From NCBI GenBank assembly GCA_028279185.1, contig JANQSS010000043.1, positions 62,001 through 126,000 of the forward strand: a stretch of DNA of 64,000 bases, written 5' to 3'. Position numbers and translations under genes: made by a program. Under the pieces are notes generated by a model. The model saw only the letters and a list, made by a program, of their open reading frames with translations, was not told the DNA's origin and made no database searches. The DNA is from Saprospiraceae bacterium (GTDB lineage Bacteria > Bacteroidota > Bacteroidia > Chitinophagales > Saprospiraceae). Shown here piece by piece: positions 19,853-28,588 of the stretch (its first letter is position 1; every line of letters begins with the position of its first letter).

Positions 19853-21022
19853 TCACAACTTACCTTGGGAAACGACATTTGTTCCGTTTACCATGACGGA
19901 TGTATTTTTCAATTGAAAGTCAAAATTAAAATCAGACTCGACATCTCCACCGGTCCAGGAATTGTTTCCTATTCCTAATGTGACAACGCCACCCATTTCA
20001 TACGATAAATAATCGCCTAGCGGACGGCTGTGCGGGTTTAGCCCAATATCGAAAATTGACAATACATCTTTCATCCCTGAACTGACGTCCAATGCTTTTT
20101 GCAATACTTCAACATTTTCGTCGGCCGCCATATTGACGATACGTCCTTTTTCGAATGTCATTTTAAGGTTTTTGATTTTGGTTCCTCTAAAATCTAATGA
20201 CGGTATGACGATGACTCCGTTGGCCGAAGTCGGTGCTACGCTGGAATAGGCCTCGCCGGCAGGAAGCCAGGTATTGGCTGGCCCTGATCGACTGACCGTT
20301 TCATCCGTTAGGCCGCAATTGATTCTGGCCCCGGTATTATCGAGCGCGAAGCTAATGTTAGTACCTTCGGGACTCGTCACTTTTACATGCGAGCCAGGAT
20401 CTAATTTTTTGACCAAATTCTGGGCTCGGCTTGACATAGATTCGTAATCAGCATTGACAGCATCCCAAAACATATCCAACATTTCATAGAGATCTGCTCC
20501 TACGGACTGGGAATATGAATACGTCGGAATTCCACCTACCTGACCTAAAGAAACAGAACGGTAATGCGCACTTTTATTTGCTTGATTGAGCGCTTGCGAT
20601 GCTTGTCGCACAGCTGCAAAACGCTCTTCTGGAACATCGTCATACAAATGGGCATCCGGTGTCGTATTTAAGTTGATAAAACAATCAACAGTTCGTGATT
20701 GCATCATCCGATACGAATTAGGTTTTTCAAGGTACTCGATGGGAGTTTCCATCATAACCCGTTTAGATGCTTCAGGAATATTCATCTCCATTATGGCCTT
20801 TCCTCCAACTTTGTGAACAGCCACGTAGAGTTCATGCATGAGGGTCAGCATTGATTCAGAACCATTGATGACAACCACTTCGCCAGGTTGCACTTTGAGT
20901 GCCGTATTGACGATGTTGTCGGCGATTGACATGTAGTCTGATTTGCTTTGACCACTTGTGTAGTGAAAAAAGAAGAGTGATATAAGCCCACTCAAAAGCC
21001 AATGTGTAATGTTTGTTTTCAT
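19853..21022 (-). CDS. Secreted M29-like aminopeptidase (AmpS/PepS-like)
   Basis: A 389-residue protein with a signal peptide (cleavage near YTSGQ). The rest resembles family M29 metallo-aminopeptidases: an N-terminal ALKVQPGEVVVINGSE segment, LPAGEAYSSVAPTSANG around the first metal-ligand glutamate, and a C-terminal GIGNNSWTGGDV segment. Family members remove N-terminal residues using two metal ions. They are normally cytoplasmic, so a signal peptide is unusual. In the last metal-binding stretch the usual HxD appears as NFD, so the histidine ligand may be lost; the protein may be inactive or bind metal differently. It has its own terminator and probably its own promoter. Confidence 0.75.
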   Translation of the reverse strand: MKTNITHWLLSGLISLFFFHYTSGQSKSDYMSIADNIVNTALKVQPGEVVVINGSESMLTLMHELYVAVHKVGGKAIMEMNIPEASKRVMMETPIEYLEKPNSYRMMQSRTVDCFINLNTTPDAHLYDDVPEERFAAVRQASQALNQANKSAHYRSVSLGQVGGIPTYSYSQSVGADLYEMLDMFWDAVNADYESMSSRAQNLVKKLDPGSHVKVTSPEGTNISFALDNTGARINCGLTDETVSRSGPANTWLPAGEAYSSVAPTSANGVIVIPSLDFRGTKIKNLKMTFEKGRIVNMAADENVEVLQKALDVSSGMKDVLSIFDIGLNPHSRPLGDYLSYEMGGVVTLGIGNNSWTGGDVESDFNFDFQLKNTSVMVNGTNVVSQGKL

Positions 21023-21368
21023 GTGTAGATTTTTGGTTTAGAAATAGAGCGAATGCGCTTATAAATTACGATTTTTTGATGAGAAGTGCAAGCCATGAAG
21101 GCATGAGGAATGCTCTTCAATTGGGTCAAAAGCTTGATTATGCTATGCTATTTAAGGCTTGTGGTGCGTATTGACTTGCCTTTCTTTCTTTGAATAGCGA
21201 ATTTTATCCTTTAAAAGGATGCTTGGAGTTATCCTCAACTGTTGAATACAACAACTGAATCTATCCTGAAATTAAGAAGATTGGGAATTGGGCGATGCCG
21301 CGTAATGGGCATAAAAAAACCGTGAAGAAACGATCGCTCCTCCACGGATGAGCTTTTAATTTGACGTA
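21023..21368. other. Intergenic gap of about 345 bases
   Basis: No credible ORF. It must hold the promoter for the peptidase gene near 21023-21100 (minus strand) and, near its right end, the terminator of the SnoaL-like gene. Confidence 0.3.
21313..21347 (-). terminator. Rho-independent terminator for the SnoaL-like gene
   Basis: On the minus strand CCGTGGAG pairs with CTTCACGG (one G-U pair), followed by seven T, about 20 bases past the stop codon. Confidence 0.85.
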
Positions 21369-21734
21369 CTATTGTCCAGGTACATTATAGTAAAATCGCT
21401 CGTGTACGATTTTACCCTCTTGCCATTTTTGAACGGCCACCTCTTCCATTTTCACTCGGTTTCCATCCTGAAATGTAGCATCAAACCATGATTCGATTGA
21501 TGTGACGCCGGCTTCTTCATTTGACATAGGCTGTCCATTCCCTATACCATGCATTTCCTTAATCATGCCCTGCCATTGTTCTAATGCCGCTCTTTGGGCT
21601 GCTTTTCCCTCACGAACTTCACCATTAGCTTCGACAACTTGAACATTTTCGGCATAATAATCTTCAAATGCTTCATTCATTTGTCCTTGGCTCATGCGAT
21701 CATAAAGGTCTTGTAGTCTTTCTAAATTAGTCAT
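21369..21734 (-). CDS. SnoaL-like / NTF2-fold protein
   Basis: A 121-residue cytoplasmic protein with the layout of the SnoaL-like NTF2 superfamily: an N-terminal helix pair (LQDLYDRMSQGQMNEAFEDYYAEN), a mid-protein REGKAAQRAALEQW helix and a C-terminal strand pair ending KIVHERFYYNVP. These alpha-beta barrels bind small hydrophobic ligands or act as cyclases, isomerases or dimerisation modules; no function can be assigned here. It is monocistronic with its own terminator. Confidence 0.75.
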   Translation of the reverse strand: MTNLERLQDLYDRMSQGQMNEAFEDYYAENVQVVEANGEVREGKAAQRAALEQWQGMIKEMHGIGNGQPMSNEEAGVTSIESWFDATFQDGNRVKMEEVAVQKWQEGKIVHERFYYNVPGQ

Positions 21735-21860
21735 AGTTAAAGAATTGTTTTGTTAGTAAATATGTGTTTATAACAACCAAATAACGCCTCCAATGATAAA
21801 AATGTTGGCTGCATGGGCTTCAATCACCGTTGGAGATTTTGAACATCCGTACACGATCAT

Positions 21861-22580
21861 CTATTCCTCCTGATTCAATACAGCTTTAAGTCGTTCATAC
21901 CGTCCTTTAGGTAACGTATTAATAACCTCACGAGCTCTACTCTTTTGACCGAGTAAATAATATGCCATGGCTTCAACATATTTGCTTCGTTCGTACTTCT
22001 GATTAGATATGTCAAATTCTGGAAGATAATTTAATACACTATCAGGTTCCTCATGTTGCAAGTGCATTTCGGCAAGCCAATAATTTGCTTCATCGCTTGT
22101 TGAAGAAATCGATAAGAGTTGATTTTTTGCAGCTTTAAATTTTCCATTTAAATATTTACTGCTTGCCTCACTTATTATATCAACGTCTGTTTTTCTTGAT
22201 ACTTCCCACAATGGTTCGATGTAAACCTCCGCAAATGCCATTGGTCCCGGCTCATCTCCTGGGCTTATAGGATTGAACAAATAATAAATAACAAATACGA
22301 TTGTGACTAACAGTGCAAGCCAATAAAAAATAGGATGTGTTTCCCCATTTCCGAATCGTGTATTTCGATTTTCACCGTAGGTCGACTGACCTGTAGCATT
22401 TTTAACTTCCTCAAGTAATTGTAATTCAAGAATTCCTTCAGACGCTGTTTTGAGCACATCGTAATTTTCAACTTGCCGAGCCAGTTGTTTGTCTGTTTCT
22501 AAAGCAACCTCAAATTTTCGAAGCTCTTTTCCCGAAAGTTTTCCGGCTTTGAAATCATCTATGTGATCATACGGATTCAT
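21861..22580 (-). CDS. Single-TM TPR-like protein, probable anti-sigma partner
   Basis: A 239-residue protein with three parts: a charged cytoplasmic N-terminal region (about 1-85, DDFKAGKLSGKELRKFEVAL), one membrane helix (about 86-106, FYWLALLVTIVFVIYYLF), and an extracytoplasmic region with helical repeats (SKYLNGKFKAAKNQLLSIS, EANYWLAEMHLQ, EAMAYYLLGQKSRAREVI). Its ATG overlaps the end of the upstream sigma-factor gene by 4 bases, so the two are co-translated. This is the usual arrangement of an ECF sigma factor and a membrane anti-sigma protein, though I see no classical zinc-type anti-sigma motif. The layout repeats in the protein at 29145-29870. Confidence 0.7.
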   Translation of the reverse strand: MNPYDHIDDFKAGKLSGKELRKFEVALETDKQLARQVENYDVLKTASEGILELQLLEEVKNATGQSTYGENRNTRFGNGETHPIFYWLALLVTIVFVIYYLFNPISPGDEPGPMAFAEVYIEPLWEVSRKTDVDIISEASSKYLNGKFKAAKNQLLSISSTSDEANYWLAEMHLQHEEPDSVLNYLPEFDISNQKYERSKYVEAMAYYLLGQKSRAREVINTLPKGRYERLKAVLNQEE

Positions 22581-23155
22581 GAGGCCAGCATCATTTTTAA
22601 ATGTGTATTTGCATCGAGATAAACCGAAAGTTCATTTAGACAATTCATTTTTTTCCGACGCACAACGACATCGCTACTGTAATTCAGTAATTTCGCAATT
22701 TCGGCCATTTTATATCCCGATGCCCAGTACATTAACACTTCGCGGCATTTTAAGCCCAAATTATCAAGAACCTTGCTTAATAAATCCCTTTTCTCTTCAT
22801 TAATTATCTTCAAATCGACGAACGCCGATTCATCCACACGAATGTCGTCTTCTAATTCTGCAGTCGCTGTTTTACGGGCCCTCTTTTTTTGTAAAAACAA
22901 GTTGCGCGCAATTCCAAAAATATAGCTATTTACATTTGTTTTAATTGTAAAACTGCCATCGCGTAAAACATTTTTTATTAACTGTACGAGAGCATAGTTG
23001 AATATCTCGTTAAATTCCTCCTCGTTTGCACCAAGTTTTCCAATAACCTTTCGAACACCATTTTTCAACTTCGCATCGTCATACAGGTGTCTAGCAACTT
23101 TTTCTCGCCCAGCTGTTCCGCTGCGAATTAAATCGAACATTTCATTTGCCTCCAT
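22577..23155 (-). CDS. ECF-like sigma-70 family RNA polymerase sigma factor
   Basis: A 192-residue protein with sigma region 2 (about 25-95; FNEIFNYALVQLIKN and a NSYIFGIARNLFLQKKR stretch, the -10-recognition helix) and region 4 (about 130-180; LGLKCREVLMYWASGYKMAEIAKLLNYSSDVVVRRK, a helix-turn-helix shown here in part). It should direct RNA polymerase to a stress or surface regulon. It is the first gene of a two-gene minus-strand operon with the TPR membrane protein. It differs from most ECF factors in its long region between sigma 2 and 4. It is similar in layout to the sigma factor at 28589 but clearly divergent in sequence. Confidence 0.82.
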   Translation of the reverse strand: MEANEMFDLIRSGTAGREKVARHLYDDAKLKNGVRKVIGKLGANEEEFNEIFNYALVQLIKNVLRDGSFTIKTNVNSYIFGIARNLFLQKKRARKTATAELEDDIRVDESAFVDLKIINEEKRDLLSKVLDNLGLKCREVLMYWASGYKMAEIAKLLNYSSDVVVRRKKMNCLNELSVYLDANTHLKMMLAS

Positions 23156-23252
23156 AAGTATCTACAAGAAAGATGTTGCATTTATGTAATAAACCGTGTG
23201 CAATGATCGTAATTTTTGACCACTACGAAGCGGATTTGGGGTATTAGAAATG

Positions 23253-23330
23253 GCTATCTAAGTGGTGGGTTAATGGGTTTAGTCGCCTGGCATCTATAGT
23301 CGCCTGGCGACTAAACCCGCTAACCACCTG
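23253..23330. repeat. Long imperfect palindrome with perfect 13-base core arms
   Basis: GGGTTTAGTCGCC at 23275-23287 is matched by its exact complement GGCGACTAAACCC at 23306-23318, and the pairing continues outward imperfectly (GGTGGGTTA against TAACCACC). A short direct repeat AGTCGCCTGG also occurs twice inside. There is no T-run, and it lies between the sigma-factor promoter region and the 3' end of the antiporter gene. Confidence 0.75.
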
Positions 23331-23458
23331 AGTATCCGACACTTATGTTCAAATTTTGATTTAATCTTCAGCGTCAGTCCTTTTGCTCAAACTTTCTTTA
23401 AACTTTATGTAACCTGAGGCCCCGATTTAGCTCAGCGTTGAAGTAGTTTCAACTATAC

Positions 23459-24946
23459 TCAGAAAAGAAAGCCACCGGCCAAATAAAAAAGAGCGGCCCC
23501 AACTCCAGCCACCAGTGCGTAAGGTAGTTGTGTACGGACGTGGTCAATATGATCAGTGGCAGAGGCCATCGAGCTCACTATCGTTGTGTCACTTATTGGT
23601 GAACAATGGTCACCAAAAACCCCTCCTCCCAATGCTGCAGCTATCGTCATAAGAATATTTGCATCCATTTGTCGTGCCATCGGAATCGCAATGGCCAACA
23701 TAATAGCGAACGTCCCCCAAGATGTACCTGTTGAAAAAGCTATAAAGCAGCTGACTAAAAAAACAACAAATGGAATCAAATTTGGACTCAACCATTGGCT
23801 TGCAACATCCGCCACGTAATTTCCTGTGTGTAATTCCTTACAGACCGCTGAAATGGCAAAGGCGAACATCATTAACAGTGCTAAGGGCATCAACCCTGCG
23901 ATGCCTTTCATCGTCAAATCCACTATTTCTTTGAGCTTGAATATTTTTTGAATGCGATAGTAAATAGCTGCAATGACTAAGGAAGAAATTACAGAAATAA
24001 GAACAGAGGTCGAACCAGATCCTTTTCCAATGGCATAAAATACCTTTGATAAAAACCCGTCATTCGCCCTATCTGATAAGGCGTCTTGCCAACCGGTGTA
24101 GGACAACATCACCGGCATCATCAGAATCATAACGAGCAAAGGAATGACCATGTTTTTTGCCTTTGGAACAATGCCAGGTTTCATCTTCAATTCAGTCAAC
24201 TCCTGGCTAACCATAGGTTTGGCACCTTCCGCGAGGTATTTTCCAGTATCTCGAACACGTTTTTCAGCCTTTTTCATAGGGCCAAAGTCCTTTCCTGAAA
24301 AGACGACGTATAAAGCCAACAAAAGAGCGAGAAAAGGGTAAAAATTATAGGGTATTGTTCTAAATAATGTTGCAAAAGGGTCACTAAATCCCTCGGCTAA
24401 AAGCAGCCCCATAATAAAAGCGCCCCATGCGTTAAATGGTATTAATATACAAGACGGTGCCGAGCTTGAATCGGCGAGATATGCTAGTTTTTCTCTGGAT
24501 ATTCTGTTCTTATCAAATAATGGGCGATACAACGATCCCACCGTTAAAACAGAAATTGACGATTCGACAAATATAAGTAGACCTGTCAACCAGGTAAAAA
24601 ACATAATTATTCGCCGATTTTTTTCTGGTGACGTATCTTTTACTTTTTCTAGTTTTCTCTGAACGTAGTTCACAAACCCTTTCACGCCACCGGAACGCTG
24701 AATGAATGTTATAAGCGCACCGACTAAAGCACCAAACATGATCGTTCTGGTATTTCCCGGATCTTTGAACACATCCACTAATGCCTGTATGGAGGCCATT
24801 GTCCCGTCAAGAATATTCCAATCACTTAATACCATCCATCCGAGCCAGATTCCGGCCATAAGTGATAAGTATACTTGTTTTGTCTTGATCGCAAGGATAA
24901 TGGCAAGGACAGGGGGAAGAATAGATAAAAAGCCGTAATCAGTCAT
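23459..24946 (-). CDS. Na+/H+ antiporter, NhaC family
   Basis: A 495-residue inner membrane protein with about 11-13 hydrophobic segments. It carries the features of the NhaC group: SSSAPSCILIPFNAWGAFI in the first half, FSTGTSWGTFAI and FGDHCSPISDTTIVSS in the second half. Members exchange sodium for protons and sometimes couple other substrates (malate/lactate, tyrosine/tyramine). A charged cytoplasmic loop (about 215-265) separates two halves. The gene stands alone on the minus strand with about 430 noncoding bases upstream. Substrate beyond Na+/H+ cannot be read from sequence. Confidence 0.85.
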   Translation of the reverse strand: MTDYGFLSILPPVLAIILAIKTKQVYLSLMAGIWLGWMVLSDWNILDGTMASIQALVDVFKDPGNTRTIMFGALVGALITFIQRSGGVKGFVNYVQRKLEKVKDTSPEKNRRIIMFFTWLTGLLIFVESSISVLTVGSLYRPLFDKNRISREKLAYLADSSSAPSCILIPFNAWGAFIMGLLLAEGFSDPFATLFRTIPYNFYPFLALLLALYVVFSGKDFGPMKKAEKRVRDTGKYLAEGAKPMVSQELTELKMKPGIVPKAKNMVIPLLVMILMMPVMLSYTGWQDALSDRANDGFLSKVFYAIGKGSGSTSVLISVISSLVIAAIYYRIQKIFKLKEIVDLTMKGIAGLMPLALLMMFAFAISAVCKELHTGNYVADVASQWLSPNLIPFVVFLVSCFIAFSTGTSWGTFAIMLAIAIPMARQMDANILMTIAAALGGGVFGDHCSPISDTTIVSSMASATDHIDHVRTQLPYALVAGVGAALFYLAGGFLF

Positions 24947-25375
24947 GCTCGAAAGCTACGGAAAAATTTGTCTTGGTGCCTTGAATGGCAATTGTAGAAG
25001 CGCGGTGTAAGGGATTCGAATACGCCCTTTTGCGAACAATTAAACGCACCCATCACACAGTCAGGATATCAAGATCTAAGCCTAGGGCTATTTTTAACCG
25101 TTCATTTATCAGCTAATACTACTTAGTTGTTGAAAAGACGGGCACCGTAAAACGTCACAGCTATCACGTCATCCCAAAGAAATTCAACTATTTTGAATTA
25201 TCTCAACGCACAGTGGAAACCATTAAAACCTCAAACAATTCATGAGTTAATTCCCACCCCGTTTCTCAAAATAGGCTATAAACGAGCGTGTAATCGACCA
25301 TTGGGTCATTGAAGGATATAAGAAAGCCCCACCTAAAATAAGCGATGAGGCATAGTGGTTTACGTTTCATCTACG
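24947..25375. other. Intergenic gap of about 430 bases
   Basis: Mixed-composition sequence without a credible ORF. It contains the promoter of the antiporter gene at its left end. I see no clear hairpin, tRNA or repeat. Confidence 0.3.
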
Positions 25376-25711
25376 TCAATACTTCCCTTCGAGGCCTAGT
25401 TCTTTTACCAGTAGGTAATAAAAAACGGCTCTATATTTATTTGCATTTCCCTTTCCAAAAAGGTGTATCACTTTATCAATTGCATTATCGAGATTGGCGC
25501 CATCAGCCTGTCCCATCTTGCCAATTAAAAAGTTGTTTTTAACGGTTTCTAATTCTGACTTGTCCGAACTGGAAACTTTCTCAGCGTCGGCATTGTATAT
25601 TGATGGTCCGCAACCTCTTGTTACCTTAGTCAATAAATCATCATTTACCTGCATGCCCATACCTTCTAACGTCGCTTTATAAAGTGCAACTTTTTCATCA
25701 AATTTTCCCAT
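25376..25711 (-). CDS. DUF2853 family protein
   Basis: A 111-residue soluble helical protein. It matches DUF2853 closely along its length: the MGKFDEKVALYKATL start, GCGPSIYNADAEKVSSSDKSEL in the middle and KYRAVFYYLLVKELG at the end. The family is common in Bacteroidota and Proteobacteria, and a structure is known, but no function has been assigned. It appears monocistronic. The opposite strand of the same region has weak open frames that are shadows. Confidence 0.9.
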   Translation of the reverse strand: MGKFDEKVALYKATLEGMGMQVNDDLLTKVTRGCGPSIYNADAEKVSSSDKSELETVKNNFLIGKMGQADGANLDNAIDKVIHLFGKGNANKYRAVFYYLLVKELGLEGKY

Positions 25712-25924
25712 AATTCAATATCTGGTTTTAATTAAGAATACAAATGAAATAACAAACCCCATTTTGATCAATGAATGTAAAGATGAGACGAGTAAATTTG
25801 AAAAAGTCATTTTTTATATCAACTGTATCTCGGATACGATACGAAGAAAAACAAAAAGAACCAATCAGTGCTAAGGGTGGTTTTTACTGTATAGCTGTAA
25901 TTACTATTTTTATATCACTGCAAT

Positions 25925-27424
25925 TTATAACATGACCGAAATGGTCAACACGATCATCGTAATAATTGTCAGCAAAGCAAGAAGGGGCATGATCCACTTC
26001 AGCCATTTGTCATAGCCAACTTTGACCATAGTAAGTGATGCAAGAATGAGCCCGGTAGGGGTTATAAAAGCCATCAAACCCATACCGTATTGATAAGCAT
26101 TAACTACATATTCCCGACCGATATGCACAACGTCGCCCAAGGGCGCCATGATTGGCATAGTCAATACAGCCATTCCAGACGATGAAGGAATAAAGAAGGA
26201 AAGCCCTCCATATAAAAATAACAGTGCATTTATAAAAATGCCTTTAGGCATGCCCTCAACGGAATTAGACATATAATAAAGTAACGTATCACTAATTAGA
26301 CCATCATCCATGAGTACTGTTATGCCTCTAGCCAACCCGATAATTAGTGCCACGCTTAATAAATCATTTGCCCCTTTGACAAATTGGTCGACAAATACAG
26401 TCTCCTTCATCCAAGCAAGTAATCCAACGAGAATGGCGCTCACAAAAAATATCGTCGTCATTTCCAAGAACCACCACTCCAATTTTGACACACCATAAAT
26501 CATTACGACAAAACTCATTAAAAAGACAAACAAGATTGCGCGTATTTGCCAGGTAAATGCAGGAATTCTATCTCCAGGCTTAACATGCAGGAACATTTTT
26601 TCGATTTGCTCCTTCTGGCTATAAATTATCGATTTTGACGGATCCTTTCGTACACGTTCAGCATATCGAATAATATACCAAAGGCATATAATGACACCAA
26701 TGATCAACATGATAATTCGACCTTGTAGCCCTGTTGTCCAGGTCAAACCGGCAGAGTCAGATGCAATAATAGCACTGAATGGGTTCACAGTTGAACACAT
26801 GGTTCCAATCGATGAGCCAACGTAAATAGCGCCCAGTGCAACCATTGCATCATATCCTGCAGCTAGGAAAACAGGCATGAGAATCGGGTAAAACGCAATC
26901 GTTTCTTCTGCCAATCCGAACGTCGTTCCACCAAGGGCTATTAATGTCGTGATAATAATTATGAGTAACGACTCCCTCCCTTTTAATTTATGTGATAGCC
27001 ACGAGACTCCAGCGTCAAAAGCGCCCGAATAATTAACCACACCGATAAAGCCTCCAATTATTAAAACAAAAAGAATCACGTCAATTGCCTCCATAATCCC
27101 CCGAAGAGGAGAACGAATAAAAGCACCTAGTCCTTGTGGGTTTGATTTCAATTCATGATACGTTCCGGGTACACCTACCGGCTTCCAAATATCCCCATTG
27201 GTAAATTTATCCACTGGAATATTTATACCTAACTGATCTAAGGTTGCCTGAGTCCCCGGATAAGATTTACTTTCCTGCTGTCCTTCGTATACAAATTCGT
27301 TTTTATCTCTGTCATATGCGAGTCGGTCAAATTTCCCGGATGGTATGACGAATGTTAAAAATGCCACAAAAGCTGCAATAATAAGAAGAACGGTATGTGC
27401 GGTAGGAAACTTAAACTTTTTCAT
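25925..27424 (-). CDS. YfcC-family membrane transporter
   Basis: A 499-residue inner membrane protein with about 12 hydrophobic segments that matches the YfcC/ArcD-like group (COG1288): the FPTAHTVLLIIAAF start, VIPSGKFDR, GTTFGLAEETIAFYPIL, GSSIGTMCSTVNPFS and FFIPSSSGMAVLTMPIM. The family is thought to exchange amino acids or C4-dicarboxylates, and its members are often poorly defined. An extracytoplasmic loop of about 70 residues follows the first helix. The gene is divergent from the MtfA-like peptidase and is not in an operon with catabolic genes, so the substrate cannot be inferred. Confidence 0.85.
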   Translation of the reverse strand: MKKFKFPTAHTVLLIIAAFVAFLTFVIPSGKFDRLAYDRDKNEFVYEGQQESKSYPGTQATLDQLGINIPVDKFTNGDIWKPVGVPGTYHELKSNPQGLGAFIRSPLRGIMEAIDVILFVLIIGGFIGVVNYSGAFDAGVSWLSHKLKGRESLLIIIITTLIALGGTTFGLAEETIAFYPILMPVFLAAGYDAMVALGAIYVGSSIGTMCSTVNPFSAIIASDSAGLTWTTGLQGRIIMLIIGVIICLWYIIRYAERVRKDPSKSIIYSQKEQIEKMFLHVKPGDRIPAFTWQIRAILFVFLMSFVVMIYGVSKLEWWFLEMTTIFFVSAILVGLLAWMKETVFVDQFVKGANDLLSVALIIGLARGITVLMDDGLISDTLLYYMSNSVEGMPKGIFINALLFLYGGLSFFIPSSSGMAVLTMPIMAPLGDVVHIGREYVVNAYQYGMGLMAFITPTGLILASLTMVKVGYDKWLKWIMPLLALLTIITMIVLTISVML

Positions 27425-27520
27425 AATACGGCTTCAGTCTAGTCTGACAAGGTATTGAATTCATATCATACGCGCGAATCCTTTCGAATTATTTATTGAC
27501 TTTACGTGCCCGTTTACCAA

Positions 27521-28480
27521 ATGATCCTTCGTTATCTATTGAGCATTAGACATCATTCTCTTCAATCACACTATCTTGCATTGGTGAATGTCTTCTTGCT
27601 ACACGACTTATTCATCTTTGTAATTGTTATAGGCGGATTCAGTATCGCCGTCTTCATTGTGCGCCGATTGTTCAATAAAAAATTATATAAAACCACATCG
27701 GAGACTATACCTGCCCGTTGGATTACCATTCTTCAACAGCAGGTTCCATTTTATGCTATGCTTTCGTCCGTCGAACAAGACCATTTTAATCAACGCGTGA
27801 TGGAGTTTTTACTAAACCATAAAATAACAGAAGCCGATACGAAAATTACAATAGAGGATAAACTATACGTAGCCGCTAGTGCTATAATTCCTATTTTCAA
27901 ATTTCCACACTGGCGCTACAGCAACCTCGATGAAATAATAATCTATCCGGGGTCTTTCAACCATCAGTTTGATACAAGGGGTAAAGGACGAAATATTCTT
28001 GGCATGGTCGGCAATGGTTATATGGAGGGGAAAATGATTTTGTCACAAAAAGCGCTTCGACTCGGATTTCAAAATACAACCGATAAAAAAAATACAGCCA
28101 TTCATGAGTTCATTCATTTAATTGATAAAATGGATGGTGTTATCGATGGTATTCCTAGGTTACTTATTGATCGACCTTACATCATACCGTGGTTAGATAT
28201 GATAAAACAAAAAGTTGAAAAAATTTACCTAAATGAATCTGACATTAATCCGTATGGCGGCAGCAGCCAAATAGAATTTTTTGCCGTTGCATGCGAATAT
28301 TTCTTCGAGCGGCCGAGGTTATTGGAAAAGAAACACCCTGAACTATACAACATGCTCGAAAACATGTTCGCTCACGATTTGGCTGACCGGCGTCCAGGAT
28401 TAAAACCTACGTCTATTGGCCGAAACGCTTCTTGCCCTTGTCAAAGTGGGCTCAAGTATAAGCATTGTTGTCTTGCCTGA
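27521..28480 (+). CDS. MtfA-like zinc peptidase with C-terminal SEC-C motif
   Basis: The protein has an N-terminal membrane helix (VFLLHDLFIFVIVIGGFS), then a domain typical of MtfA/DgsA anti-repressor peptidases: FKFPHWRYSNLDEIIIYPG, a gluzincin HEFIH motif near residue 195 and a downstream glutamate in EFFAVACEYFFERP. MtfA in E. coli binds the glucose repressor Mlc and has aminopeptidase activity. The extreme C-terminus (GRNASCPCQSGLKYKHCC) is a SEC-C zinc motif as found at the end of SecA, which is an unusual fusion for this family. I use ATG 27521; an in-frame GTG at 27506 would add five residues. Confidence 0.85.
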   Translation: MILRYLLSIRHHSLQSHYLALVNVFLLHDLFIFVIVIGGFSIAVFIVRRLFNKKLYKTTSETIPARWITILQQQVPFYAMLSSVEQDHFNQRVMEFLLNHKITEADTKITIEDKLYVAASAIIPIFKFPHWRYSNLDEIIIYPGSFNHQFDTRGKGRNILGMVGNGYMEGKMILSQKALRLGFQNTTDKKNTAIHEFIHLIDKMDGVIDGIPRLLIDRPYIIPWLDMIKQKVEKIYLNESDINPYGGSSQIEFFAVACEYFFERPRLLEKKHPELYNMLENMFAHDLADRRPGLKPTSIGRNASCPCQSGLKYKHCCLA

Positions 28481-28588
28481 AACCTGCTATATAAACGATT
28501 CACTAGCGGATAACGTAAAGCCTGAAATGAAAATATTACATTTAAGTTGTTAACCTTATTAGAAACTGCATGATTAAAGGTCAGAAAT

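Noticed and set aside
21861-22580. A zinc-type anti-sigma factor
   Set aside because: The HxxxCxxC pattern of that class is not present; the anti-sigma call rests only on topology and gene order.
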